From: Pseudomonas nicosulfuronedens
Lineage (GTDB): Bacteria; Pseudomonadota; Gammaproteobacteria; Pseudomonadales; Pseudomonadaceae
Direction of reading: 5' to 3'
Assembly (NCBI RefSeq): GCF_005877905.1
Contig: NZ_SWDV01000024.1
Coordinates: forward strand, 1 to 64,000
DNA: 64,000 bases
Every line of letters begins with the position of its first letter. Position 1 is the first letter of the stretch. The notes beneath the pieces were generated by a model. It worked only from the letters and a program-made list of their open reading frames with translations, was not told where the DNA came from and did not search any database. Below, in pieces: positions 47,481-55,110 of this stretch. The translations under genes and the position numbers were made by a program.

Positions 47481-47494
47481 TGTTAGCGCTAACA
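47481..47494. promoter_or_regulatory. Perfect 14-base palindrome, likely LacI-family operator
   Basis: TGTTAGCGCTAACA is a perfect palindrome with the central CG and TNNTANC-type half sites usual for LacI/GalR operators. It lies in the 232-base gap between the divergent TonB receptor (start 47360) and LacI regulator (start 47593), where a shared operator is expected. Confidence 0.8.
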
Positions 47495-47592
47495 TCGGCG
47501 AGTATCCTGAATCGCCTGATAGATCGTCAAATAATTAAAAATTACGTTTATATTCCTAAGTTGACATTCCATCACTCAGCAGCAGGAGAGTC

Positions 47593-48636
47593 GTGTTGGC
47601 CAGCCAGACCCCTCGCAAGCGCCGTGGCGCAGGACGCGTGACGCTGACCGCAGTCGCCGAACGCGCTGGCGTTTCTGCCATCAGCGTGTCGCGCTACTTC
47701 AATCAACCGGCGCAGCTGTCGGACGACCTGCGCGAGCGCATTGGCGCGGCGGTGGAGGAGCTGGGCTACGTGCCCAACCAGGTAGCCGGTGGGCTGGCTT
47801 CGGCGCGGGGCAGGGTAGTGGGGATGGTGGTGCCGAACATTTCCGGGCCAATTTTCGCCGACACTATCCAGGCCTTCAGTGACACCTTGGCCGCCCACGG
47901 GTACCAACTGCTGCTGGCCTCCAGCTATTTCTCCGAAGACAAGGAAGAAAGCGCCGTGCGCGCCTTCCTTGGCTGGAACCCGGCGGCACTGGTGCTCACC
48001 AGCCACTTTCATACCTCGGCCACCGAGAAACTGATCGCTGGCGCGGATATGCCGGTGGTGGAGGTTTGGGATTACCAACCCGAACGCGCGCCGATCCAAG
48101 TCGGCTTCTCGCACTATCAGGTCGGCGTGGAGGCGGTGCGTCACCTGCACGCCAAGGGCTACCGGCGCATAGCGTTCGTGCAGAACAGCGCGCCCGGAGA
48201 CTTCAGTGCGCTGGACCGCCGAGATGGCTACGCCGATACCCTGCGCGAGCTGGGTGGCGAGCCCTGGATGTTCGTGCCCACCGAGAGCGCGCCCTTCGAA
48301 GCCGGACGCCAGGCCATGGAAGCGCTGATGGCAAGAGGAGCGCAGCGGCCGGAGGCGATCATCTTCGCCAACGACAACCTTGCCGCTGGCGGCCTGCTGG
48401 CCGGCCAGCGCGCCGGGCTGAAGATTCCCGAAGATTGCGCGGTGCTGGGCTTCGGCGACTATCCCTTCGCGCCGATGCTGTTGCCGAGCCTGTCGACCAT
48501 CAAGCCACCGGCCCGCGAAATCGGCGAGATCGCCGCGCTGCGAGTGCTGCAGTCTATTGGCGTGGCGCCGCTGGAAGGCCCGATGGAGCGGCTGAATCTG
48601 CTCAGTTGCCGGGTGCTGGAGCGGGAGAGCGGCTGA
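47593..48636 (+). CDS. LacI-family transcriptional regulator
   Basis: The 347-residue protein has the LacI helix-turn-helix and hinge (about residues 15-65; VTLTAVAERAGVSAISVSRY, then LGYVPNQVAGGLASARGRVV) and a periplasmic-binding-like effector domain (IIFANDNLAAGGLLAGQRAG near the end). The branch resembles GntR/IdnR-type regulators. GTG 47593 has a CAGGAG site. It likely represses the divergent receptor and perhaps the monooxygenase genes by binding 47481-47494. LacI effectors are commonly sugars or sugar acids, which hints at a sugar-like substrate for the locus. Confidence 0.93.
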   Translation: MLASQTPRKRRGAGRVTLTAVAERAGVSAISVSRYFNQPAQLSDDLRERIGAAVEELGYVPNQVAGGLASARGRVVGMVVPNISGPIFADTIQAFSDTLAAHGYQLLLASSYFSEDKEESAVRAFLGWNPAALVLTSHFHTSATEKLIAGADMPVVEVWDYQPERAPIQVGFSHYQVGVEAVRHLHAKGYRRIAFVQNSAPGDFSALDRRDGYADTLRELGGEPWMFVPTESAPFEAGRQAMEALMARGAQRPEAIIFANDNLAAGGLLAGQRAGLKIPEDCAVLGFGDYPFAPMLLPSLSTIKPPAREIGEIAALRVLQSIGVAPLEGPMERLNLLSCRVLERESG

Positions 48637-48642
48637 TAGCGG

Positions 48643-49284
48643 CTACTTGGCCAGCAGGTCAATCACTTCCTGGTCGCTGAGCGGGCGAAAGTCGCGGTAA
48701 TGATCACCCACCGCACGGAACGGCGACGGGGTATCCAGGCAGACCAGCGCATCCACCTCATCGCGCAGCTTCTCCACGGTTTCCGCCGGGCCCACTGGCA
48801 CAGCGAGCACCACCCTGTGCGGATGGTGCTCGCGCAGGCACTTGAGCGCGGCGCGCATGCTGCTGCCGGTAGCCAGGCCGTCGTCGACCACGATCAGGTC
48901 GCGGTCTTCCAGTTGCGCCGGAGCCTTCACGCCGCGATAGAGCACCCGGCGCCGCTCCAGTTCGCGGATCTGCTCCAGCACCTGCTGCTCGAACCACTCC
49001 GGCGCGGGGTCGAAGCGCTCGAGCATCTGCTCGTCCACCACCCAGTTCGGTTCTGGGCCGTCGACAATGGCGCCGACGGCGAATTCCTCATTGCCCGGCG
49101 CGCCGATCTTGCGCACCAGCAGCACATCCAGCGGGGCGCCGAGGGCGCGGGCAATTTCCTTGCCGACCGGCACGCCGCCACGGGGCAGGGCGAGAACCAG
49201 CGGATTCTCCAAAGGCATGTCACGCAGGACCATCGCCAGCGCCACGCCGGCATGCCGGCGGTTGGTGTATTGCACTGAAGGCAT
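48643..49284 (-). CDS. Phosphoribosyltransferase-family protein
   Basis: The 213-residue protein has the PRPP-binding motif LIVVDDGLATGSSMRAAL (about residues 128-145) and an N-terminal LVLALPRGGVPVGKEIARAL, as in the stand-alone PRTase-like proteins widespread in bacteria. It may salvage a base, or act in stress or regulatory roles; members of this branch often lack a known substrate. ATG 49284 has an AAAGGAG site. The stop lies six bases past that of the convergent LacI gene. Confidence 0.88.
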   Translation of the reverse strand: MPSVQYTNRRHAGVALAMVLRDMPLENPLVLALPRGGVPVGKEIARALGAPLDVLLVRKIGAPGNEEFAVGAIVDGPEPNWVVDEQMLERFDPAPEWFEQQVLEQIRELERRRVLYRGVKAPAQLEDRDLIVVDDGLATGSSMRAALKCLREHHPHRVVLAVPVGPAETVEKLRDEVDALVCLDTPSPFRAVGDHYRDFRPLSDQEVIDLLAK

Positions 49285-49919
49285 CTGAGTCTCCTTTCGC
49301 GAGTCACAGCAGCGTGTCCAGGGTCAGTGGCCGCTCGCGGATGCGTTTTCGCTTGGAGGTTAGACGGACCTTGCAGCGCCCGCGACCTGCCGGAAAGCGA
49401 TTGCACCCGCCTGGCCCGGATCAATCGGGCGCGCGCAGGCCTGCCGTGGGCTGTGAGTCGCAACCCTATCGAAGGTTCAGGTATTGCGTGTGAACGGTCG
49501 TCGGCACCAGGTTGAACATCGGTACGCACTGTCACTGGACTAGCTCAGTACAGAGCGCCAGAGCGAGGGCACGGAGAGTGTCTGGGCAGGGCAAAAAGAA
49601 GGCCCCGTCGGAGGGGCCAGGGGAAAATCCGTGAAGTGTCCTTACCCTAACAGGCTGGGCAGTCGCACCAAGCAACTTGTGGCGATAGGCCGTTCCGGTT
49701 GACGGCATATGGGGCCGGGTCCAGCCGCTGCGCGGCCACTGCATCGGGCATTGTGCATCGAACCCATCTCGTATTCGGGCATTCTGCTGCTGGCACCGTG
49801 CGATCTTCGGGATCGCCAATGGCTCTGCGACGAGACTCTGGCCGTCAGCAGAAAACAGGCGTGGAACTTGCTGCACGACCGTCTCGATAAGCCCACACTC
49901 GAAAAGGGAGAGGCGCAAC
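49285..49919. other. Intergenic region without a convincing gene; contains an orphan - strand terminator
   Basis: These 635 bases have open frames on both strands but none with a plausible start, ribosome site and codon use. A terminator facing the - strand lies at 49593-49618. The last 20 bases carry the AAAGGGAG ribosome site of the next gene. Confidence 0.55.
49593..49618 (-). terminator. Rho-independent terminator without an obvious - strand gene
   Basis: On the - strand GGCCCC, tccgac, GGGGCC, TTCTTTTT gives a six-pair GC stem and a T-run. No - strand gene reads into it, so it could end a small RNA or an antisense transcript from the 49.6-50 kb region. Confidence 0.6.
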
Positions 49920-50312
49920 ATGCAAGCATTCGACAGCAAGATGGTCTTGGTCCTCGAGGAAACACCCGAACAACTGCAACGCCTGGAAGACCATCTGCTC
50001 GGCCAGGGGCATGCGGTGCTCAGCGCCCTCAGCGAGCAAGAGGCCATCGAACACCTGACTTCATCCTCGGTCATCGACCTGTTCCTCATCGATGAGCAAC
50101 TCACCGGGCCATTGACTGGCGCAGCCCTGATCGAAGCCTGTTTGCCGCTACGCCCGCGCATGCGCGTGCTGGTGCTCTCACCCTGGGCGGAGAAAGGTGA
50201 GGAGGGCGCACCTTATCCCGTGCACCCCAAGTCGGCGGACTTCGCCGACCTGGAGGGCGCCATTCAGCGCACGCTGCTCAGTCCGCCCGTACAACCCTGG
50301 CTGCTGAACTAG
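49920..50312 (+). CDS. Small stand-alone receiver-like protein (degenerate response regulator)
   Basis: The 130-residue protein follows the receiver pattern: KMVLVLEETPEQLQRLEDHL (acidic pair replaced by EE), SSVIDLFLIDEQLTGPLTGA with the candidate phosphoacceptor Asp, RMRVLVLSPWA with Ser in place of Thr, and HPKSADFADLEGAI with the Lys. There is no output domain. The ATG has an AAAGGGAG site. No kinase is encoded nearby. It may be a regulatory partner that need not be phosphorylated; the call rests on pattern alone. Confidence 0.7.
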   Translation: MQAFDSKMVLVLEETPEQLQRLEDHLLGQGHAVLSALSEQEAIEHLTSSSVIDLFLIDEQLTGPLTGAALIEACLPLRPRMRVLVLSPWAEKGEEGAPYPVHPKSADFADLEGAIQRTLLSPPVQPWLLN

Positions 50313-50373
50313 ACTCCTGCGCACAAAGGCCATCCGATCAACGGAACGGTCGCCTTCACGGGGAGGAAGCACC

Positions 50374-50547
50374 ATGCACGCGTACCTGATCCGCTACAGC
50401 CGCAATGGCCAGCCCATGAGCACTGTGCTGCGACAGGAGAGTTTGAGTCGCGAGCAGGCGCAGCGGTTCGTCCGCGCGCTGCACGGCCCGGTCGGGCGCG
50501 ATTCGCGCTCGGATATCCAGGTGAGCGAGGTGCTCTGCACCCAGTGA
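50374..50547 (+). CDS. Small hypothetical protein, 57 residues
   Basis: A short frame from ATG 50374 to TGA 50547, with a strong GGGAGGAAGCACC ribosome site, encodes a product beginning MHAYLIRYSRNGQP and ending SEVLCTQ. No family recognised. It is 61 bases after the receiver-like gene on the same strand and may be cotranscribed. Confidence 0.65.
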   Translation: MHAYLIRYSRNGQPMSTVLRQESLSREQAQRFVRALHGPVGRDSRSDIQVSEVLCTQ

Positions 50548-50600
50548 TGGGGCGTCGCCGCCTTTGCTTCACGAAACAATGCCCATGAAAGTGGCCAAGG

Positions 50601-50628
50601 AAAAACGGCGCCGATCCTTCGGCGCCGT
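50601..50628 (-). terminator. Rho-independent terminator of the KGG-protein gene
   Basis: On the - strand ACGGCGCCGA, agga, TCGGCGCCGT, TTTT is a perfect ten-pair stem with a T-run, 64 bases past the stop of the KGG gene. On the + strand it also follows the small gene ending at 50547, though only three T's follow in that direction. Confidence 0.9.
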
Positions 50629-50691
50629 TTGCGGGGGAAATAACGGTTTGCGGTGAGCTGGCGAGCGCCGGAGCGCCTCTCCAGCTCGGGG

Positions 50692-50859
50692 TCAGTGGCC
50701 GCCGTGGCTGCGCTGACCTCCCTTGCGGCCCGCGTCGGATGCGCGCGCCGGATCATTCTTGAAGTTACCGCCGCTGTGCTGGCCGCCTTTCCTGCCGGCT
50801 TCGGAAGCACGCTGGGGGTCTTCTGCAAAGTTGCCTTTACCGCCTCTATGTTCGGCCAT
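50692..50859 (-). CDS. KGG-repeat stress-induced protein (YciG / con-10-like), 55 residues
   Basis: The gene encodes 55 residues with two copies of the KGG repeat: GNFAEDPQRASEAGRKGGQH and GNFKNDPARASDAGRKGGQR. This family (PF10685) is made of small hydrophilic proteins induced by general stress or stationary phase. The ATG at 50859 has an AAGGAG site, and a strong terminator lies at 50601-50628. RpoS control is common in relatives, but no promoter was identified here. Confidence 0.92.
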   Translation of the reverse strand: MAEHRGGKGNFAEDPQRASEAGRKGGQHSGGNFKNDPARASDAGRKGGQRSHGGH

Positions 50860-51193
50860 GGGAACTACTCCTTGGGAAATGTCCGTGAGAAATGAATAAC
50901 TGAATGCCGGGCATTCCCTTCATCCGAAACATATCGAGTAGCGGTGTTCGACTCTTTTTCAGAACGATCCGTCATCGCTTCGACGAAAAGTCGTTATATG
51001 TAAAGTCCTGCCGTCGGTCCGGGTTCTTTTATTGGCGAACCTGGAGAAACGCCGTTGCGCTGATTTCAAGCTGCTCAAATCGTTGACCTTTGCAGTGGCG
51101 GGGCGAAGTCGGCGAAGTCGGTAGTGGCCTATGGCCGCGGTTCCATTCGCAGCGCAGCGGCGCAGGATGGACGCAGCAACGCAGGAGAACCCG
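50860..51193. other. Intergenic region, divergent promoters
   Basis: These 334 bases separate the - strand KGG gene from the + strand gene at 51194. AT-rich patches at about 50935-51000 are the likely promoter area. Open frames here lack ribosome sites and usual codon use; no gene is called. Confidence 0.5.
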
Positions 51194-51418
51194 ATGAATC
51201 CGCCAAGCTGCCATGACGTCGCAGAACTCCTTCACCGGAGCTACCCACTGTTCGACTTCACCTGCGACCGCCAGGAAGACGGCCGTTACCTGATCAGCCT
51301 GCAGAGCCGCTATACCTCCACGCCGCGAACCAACGTGATCGGCATTCACGGGAATGAACTGCGCACCGATCGCCAGGTGAGAGACCTTGGCATGGAACTG
51401 ATCTGCGGTTTGATGTAG
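51194..51418 (+). CDS. Small hypothetical protein, possibly DUF1652-like, 74 residues
   Basis: The ATG at 51194 follows a GCAGGAGAACCCG ribosome site. The product has the patterns VAELLHRSYPLFDFTCDRQE and DGRYLISLQSRYTSTPRTNV, then VIGIHGNELRTDRQVRDLGM. The order and length resemble the Pseudomonas DUF1652 proteins, but the match is loose. Function unknown. Confidence 0.7.
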   Translation: MNPPSCHDVAELLHRSYPLFDFTCDRQEDGRYLISLQSRYTSTPRTNVIGIHGNELRTDRQVRDLGMELICGLM

Positions 51419-51443
51419 GGAGCTTGATTTGATGTAAGGAGCT

Positions 51444-51704
51444 TCAGACGACTCGTTTGCGCAGCCGGGCGATGAGCTTCTGACGCTGTTCGCTGTCCGC
51501 CTCCCAAACCTTGCCATCCAGGGCATGGCAGATCAGCCAGATTTCCTCGTTATTGAGCATCACCGCGCCGCCACCGGCCTCCGCCCGGCGCTTGCGGTAC
51601 GCGGCCTGTTTCTCCGCGTTGGTCATGGCGCCTTCCTTGCGGGGGCGGCCTTTGCGCGGCGCTTCGAAGGCATCGAGCGTGGCTTTGTCCTTGGCGTCTT
51701 TCAT
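51444..51704 (-). CDS. Small basic hypothetical protein, 86 residues
   Basis: The product has a basic N-terminal half with an AT-hook-like GRPRK and the segment AMTNAEKQAAYRKRRAEAGG, then a short C-terminal helical part (LNNEEIWLICHALDGKVWEA). Similar short proteins occur on Pseudomonas chromosomes and mobile elements without known function. Two identical palindromic cores lie just upstream at 51724 and 51756, suggesting regulated, possibly autoregulated, expression. It may be a DNA-binding protein. Confidence 0.65.
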   Translation of the reverse strand: MKDAKDKATLDAFEAPRKGRPRKEGAMTNAEKQAAYRKRRAEAGGGAVMLNNEEIWLICHALDGKVWEADSEQRQKLIARLRKRVV

Positions 51705-51723
51705 CCTGGCTCCTGTCGAACTA

Positions 51724-51769
51724 GTAACGCGTTACTGCAATGCTGGCGTCTTTTTGGTAACGCGTTACC
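51724..51769. promoter_or_regulatory. Two identical palindromic cores, likely tandem operator
   Basis: GTAACGCGTTAC occurs at 51724-51735 and again at 51757-51768, the second extended to GGTAACGCGTTACC. The centres are 33 bases apart, close to three helical turns, so two dimers could bind one face of DNA. They lie 20 to 65 bases upstream of the small - strand gene at 51704. Confidence 0.75.
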
Positions 51770-51865
51770 TATCATAGTGATTATTGCAGGCCCCGCCAAT
51801 CGTCGGCTGGCGGGGTAGGGAAGAAAAAACCGGGCTATTCCTGCAATGCACACCCACAAGAAGCA

Positions 51866-52117
51866 ATGGAGGCTGAAGTGGAACGACTGCGAAAGGTGCT
51901 GATGGTCTCGGCTTTCAACGACACCTGCGTTGTCCAGGTGCTGCGTGAAGCTGCACTCAAGGCTTGCACGCCGGATACTGCAACGGCACTGATGGCGGCC
52001 GCGCAGTTGCTGGAGCACGACGCGGAAACCCTGCTTCATGCCGCCCACCGGATCGACGTCGTCCTGCACCATGCATCCGCTGGAGGCGGCACACTCTCCC
52101 TGGTCGTGATGGACTGA
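51866..52117 (+). CDS. Small hypothetical protein, 79-83 residues
   Basis: The frame begins at ATG 51866 (83 residues); a GTG at 51878 has a better-placed GGAGG ribosome site and would give 79. The product includes VSAFNDTCVVQVLREAALKA and AAQLLEHDAETLLHAAHRID, probably helical. No family recognised. Confidence 0.5.
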   Translation: MEAEVERLRKVLMVSAFNDTCVVQVLREAALKACTPDTATALMAAAQLLEHDAETLLHAAHRIDVVLHHASAGGGTLSLVVMD

Positions 52118-52211
52118 ACCGCTTGCCGATGGCCTGGCCATCATTCTCTTTGAACCGCCGACGCCGACGTCCTGTCAGTGCTTGAAATACAGCCAGAAAC
52201 CTGGAGGCGTC

Positions 52212-52457
52212 ATGTGGGACGAATCCCTGACAAAGCGTTACCACGTCAGCTTTGTGAGAGATGGACGGGAATTCGAATTCGAAGCCGAAGACGAGTCCAT
52301 GAGCGAGGCGCGGGCGTGGAGCCATGTAGCGCGCCATCTGCATATCCCGACCCACGATCTGCGCGGCTACCAGAAGCGCTACCACACCATTCGGCGCAAC
52401 GTGGAGGCGCACAACGTGCAGGACGTTTCCTTTCGTGCAGTAGGCGCTGGCGATTAG
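52212..52457 (+). CDS. Small hypothetical protein, 81 residues
   Basis: The ATG at 52212 follows CTGGAGGCGTC, a strong ribosome site; the frame also extends upstream to a TTG at 52182. The product, rich in charged residues (KRYHVSFVRDGREFEFEAED and HVARHLHIPTHDLRGYQKRY), has no recognised family. Spacing and strand suggest cotranscription with the 51866 gene. Confidence 0.6.
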   Translation: MWDESLTKRYHVSFVRDGREFEFEAEDESMSEARAWSHVARHLHIPTHDLRGYQKRYHTIRRNVEAHNVQDVSFRAVGAGD

Positions 52458-52633
52458 GAAGCTGCCTCAGGCCTGTGTGGAGGCGAGGCGTACGTCACTG
52501 ATGGTGATGCCGCAGGTGCTCAGCCACGACTCGACCTTGGTAGAGCCGACCGGCAGAACTGGCTGGGAGAAGGATTGCCCCTGATCACTCAGGGGCAAAT
52601 GCCGGCCATCGGCCGAGCGTTCTGGATTGCGCC

Positions 52634-53776
52634 TCAGGCAGCAGCGCCCGGGGCTTTTTCACGCCCGGCGCGCACGTCGAAGGCACCGCCCGTGAGCACA
52701 CCGTCCACCGTCACGCGCCCCTTGCCGGGCAGCAGCGGGAACACCAGTTCAGCAAAGCGATAGGCCTCCTCCAGATGTGGATAGCCTGAAAGCACAAAGC
52801 TGTCGACACCCAGTGCGGCATACTCCAGCAGCCGCGCGGCAACGGTTTCCGGATCCCCCACCAGCGCAGTGCCGGCACCGCCGCGCACCAGGCCGACACC
52901 GGCCCAGAGATTGGGCGCCACTTCCAGCTTGTTGCGATCGCCGCCGTGCAGCGCGGCCATGCGCTGCTGGCCGACCGAATCCATCTTCGCGTAGTTGGAC
53001 TGCGCGGCGACGATGGTGGCGTCGTCCAGGTGGCTGATCAGCTCATCCGCAGCCGCCCAGGCTTTCTCGTTGGTCTCGCGGACTATCACGTGCAGGCGCA
53101 CGCCGAAACGCACCGTGCGCCCGAGGCGCGCAGCGCGTTCGCGTACGTCGGCGATCTTTGCGGCCACGGCAGCGGGCGGCTCGCCCCAGGTCAGGTAGGC
53201 ATCCACATGCTTGGCGGCCAGATCGTGGGCGGCGGCGGAAGAACCGCCGAAGTACAGCGGCGGGTAAGGCTTCTGCACGGGCGGGAAGAAGTTCTGTGCG
53301 CCGTTGACCTTCAGATGTTTGCCGACGAAGTCCACGGTTTCACCTGACAGCAGGCGACGCCAGATGGTCAGGAACTCGTCGGATGCGGCGTAACGCTCGT
53401 CATGACTGAGGAAAACACCGTCAGCCTCCAGCTCAGTGCTGTCGCCGCCGGGTACGACATTGAGCAGCAGGCGGCCACCGCTGGCCTGATCAAGGGTCGC
53501 GGCTTGGCGCGCCGAAGCGGTAGGGTTGCCCAGCGAGGTGCGCAGAGCGACGAGCAATTTGATGCGCTGAGTGACCGGCACCAGGCTGGCCGCAGTCACC
53601 CAGGGATCGAGGCAACTGCTGCCGGTGGGAATCAGCAGGCCGTCATAGCCGAGTTGGTCGGCGGCCACGGCGATCTGCCGCATGTATTCGTTGGTGGCCG
53701 GGCGTCCGCTACTGGAATGACCCAGGTAGCGGGTGTCGCCGGAAGTCGGCAGGAACCAGAAAATATCGAGACTCAT
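52634..53776 (-). CDS. ssuD: FMNH2-dependent alkanesulfonate monooxygenase
   Basis: The 380-residue enzyme would cleave C1 and longer alkanesulfonates to aldehyde and sulfite with FMNH2 and O2. It starts [19 protein letters not shown] and contains [20 protein letters not shown], then [20 protein letters not shown] and [20 protein letters not shown], all SsuD marks; length matches the family. ATG 53776 has a GAGGA site; the frame runs on to 54037 without a better start. No ssuE reductase lies nearby, so FMNH2 must come from elsewhere. It is divergent from the serine acetyltransferase gene. Confidence 0.93.
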   Translation of the reverse strand: MSLDIFWFLPTSGDTRYLGHSSSGRPATNEYMRQIAVAADQLGYDGLLIPTGSSCLDPWVTAASLVPVTQRIKLLVALRTSLGNPTASARQAATLDQASGGRLLLNVVPGGDSTELEADGVFLSHDERYAASDEFLTIWRRLLSGETVDFVGKHLKVNGAQNFFPPVQKPYPPLYFGGSSAAAHDLAAKHVDAYLTWGEPPAAVAAKIADVRERAARLGRTVRFGVRLHVIVRETNEKAWAAADELISHLDDATIVAAQSNYAKMDSVGQQRMAALHGGDRNKLEVAPNLWAGVGLVRGGAGTALVGDPETVAARLLEYAALGVDSFVLSGYPHLEEAYRFAELVFPLLPGKGRVTVDGVLTGGAFDVRAGREKAPGAAA

Positions 53777-54156
53777 GGGATGTCCTCGTTGCCATCGTCG
53801 AAATGGGGCGTCGCCCCGTCGGTGCACGCGTGGCAAGTCTTCATTGGAATTCAGGCCCGGCAGCCGTCGTTGTCGGTTCGCTTGATCAGGCAGAGAAGAG
53901 GAGGGCGGCTGCATGGCGGGCACTGCATGGCAGCAAGGCCTGTGCCAGGGCGAGAGGGCACAGTTCTCGCGCCTCTGAAAGCAAGGCGGTGTTGCTGTAG
54001 CAACATCACTGTTGATTGACTGTTGCTGGGGAGACACTGCGTACTACGAAAAAGGCATTAGGTTATGCCTTCCGGCGATTTGTCCTGCGCGGCCCGACCG
54101 ATCAGGATAGGCAAACGTGATTGAAAGCCCCCGTGGATCAAGGAACACAGAAAGCG
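53777..54156. other. Divergent regulatory region between ssuD and epsC
   Basis: No gene is seen in these 380 bases. A perfect inverted repeat GTTGCTGTAGCAAC lies at 53991-54004, followed by two further GTTG-type half sites (TGTTGATTGACTGTTGCTGG). It could bind a sulfur regulator such as CysB or SfnR; the true factor cannot be told by eye. Confidence 0.5.
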
Positions 54157-55110
54157 ATGAACGACGCCAACCGACTGCACGAGAATGGCCCGGTGAACTG
54201 GCAACTGGCACAGATCGTCGAGGACCTGCGTGGCGCACGCAACGAATGGCGCAGCCGCACGGGCCGCCACCCGGAGCAGGGCGGCCGTGAGCTGCCTTCG
54301 CGCCAGTCCATCGAAGAAGTGGTGGAGCGCCTGGCAAGCGCATTGTTCCCCATGCGTCTGGGCCCGAATGATCTGCGCGAAGAAAGCGAGGATTTCTTCG
54401 TCGGCCACACCCTCGACGCCGCACTGAATGCGCTGCTGGTACAGGCCCGCCTGGAGCTGCGCTATAGCGCGCGGCAGCGGGGAGATGTGGTTGATAGTCG
54501 GATCGATGAGCATGCCGTGGTGCTGGTGCGCGATTTCGCCCGAGCGCTGCCGGAGATGCGCAAACTGCTCGACGCCGATGTGCTCGCCGCCTACCAGGGC
54601 GACCCGGCCGCGCGCAGCGTGGACGAGGTGCTGCTGTGCTACCCGGGGGTGGTGGCGATCATTCACCATCGCCTGGCGCACCACCTGTACAACGCAGGCC
54701 TGCCGCTGCTGGCACGGATCATCTCGGAGCTGGCGCACTCGGCGACCGGTATCGACATCCACCCGGGTGCACAGATCGGCAGCAGCTTCTTCATCGACCA
54801 CGGCACCGGTGTGGTGATCGGAGAAACCGCGATCATCGGCAGGCAGGTGCGCATCTATCAGGCCGTGACCCTTGGCGCCAAGCGATTCACCTCCGACGAA
54901 ACCGGCCAGTTGCACAAGGGCGAACCGCGCCACCCGATCGTCGAGGACGAGGTGGTGATCTATGCCGGCGCCACCATTCTCGGTCGCGTGACCATCGGCA
55001 AGGGCTCGACCATTGGCGGCAACGTCTGGCTCACTCGCAGCGTGCCGCCGGGCAGCCAGGTGAGCCAGGCCAGCCTGCAGCACGATGAGAGTCGCTGCGG
55101 AAAGAACTGA
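54157..55110 (+). CDS. epsC: Serine O-acetyltransferase, EpsC/SrpH type
   Basis: The 317-residue enzyme would acetylate L-serine with acetyl-CoA, the first step of cysteine synthesis. The C-terminal half is a left-handed beta-helix with hexapeptide repeats: GIDIHPGAQIGSSFFIDHGT, GVVIGETAIIGRQVRIYQAV, VIYAGATILGRVTIGKGSTI. The long helical N-terminal part is typical of the EpsC/SrpH branch. ATG 54157 is used, with AAGGA upstream; a TTG at 54121 is less likely. Opposite SsuD, it suggests coupling of sulfite release to cysteine formation. Confidence 0.92.
   Translation: MNDANRLHENGPVNWQLAQIVEDLRGARNEWRSRTGRHPEQGGRELPSRQSIEEVVERLASALFPMRLGPNDLREESEDFFVGHTLDAALNALLVQARLELRYSARQRGDVVDSRIDEHAVVLVRDFARALPEMRKLLDADVLAAYQGDPAARSVDEVLLCYPGVVAIIHHRLAHHLYNAGLPLLARIISELAHSATGIDIHPGAQIGSSFFIDHGTGVVIGETAIIGRQVRIYQAVTLGAKRFTSDETGQLHKGEPRHPIVEDEVVIYAGATILGRVTIGKGSTIGGNVWLTRSVPPGSQVSQASLQHDESRCGKN

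Noticed and set aside
44964..47486. Long + strand open frame across the SftP-like receptor
   Set aside because: Antisense shadow of the receptor gene, same low-information composition.
49533..49562. tRNA-like D-arm (GACTAGCTCAGTACAGAGCGC)
   Set aside because: No acceptor stem, anticodon arm or T-arm can be folded around it.
49532..50161. 210-codon - strand frame over the receiver-like gene
   Set aside because: Cys/Ser/Arg-rich composition typical of a shadow frame; the + strand gene has a ribosome site and a fold pattern.
52467..52633. Open - strand stretch after ssuD ending VRLASTQA
   Set aside because: No start codon in frame with a ribosome site; ssuD itself is full length, so a frameshifted tail is not needed.
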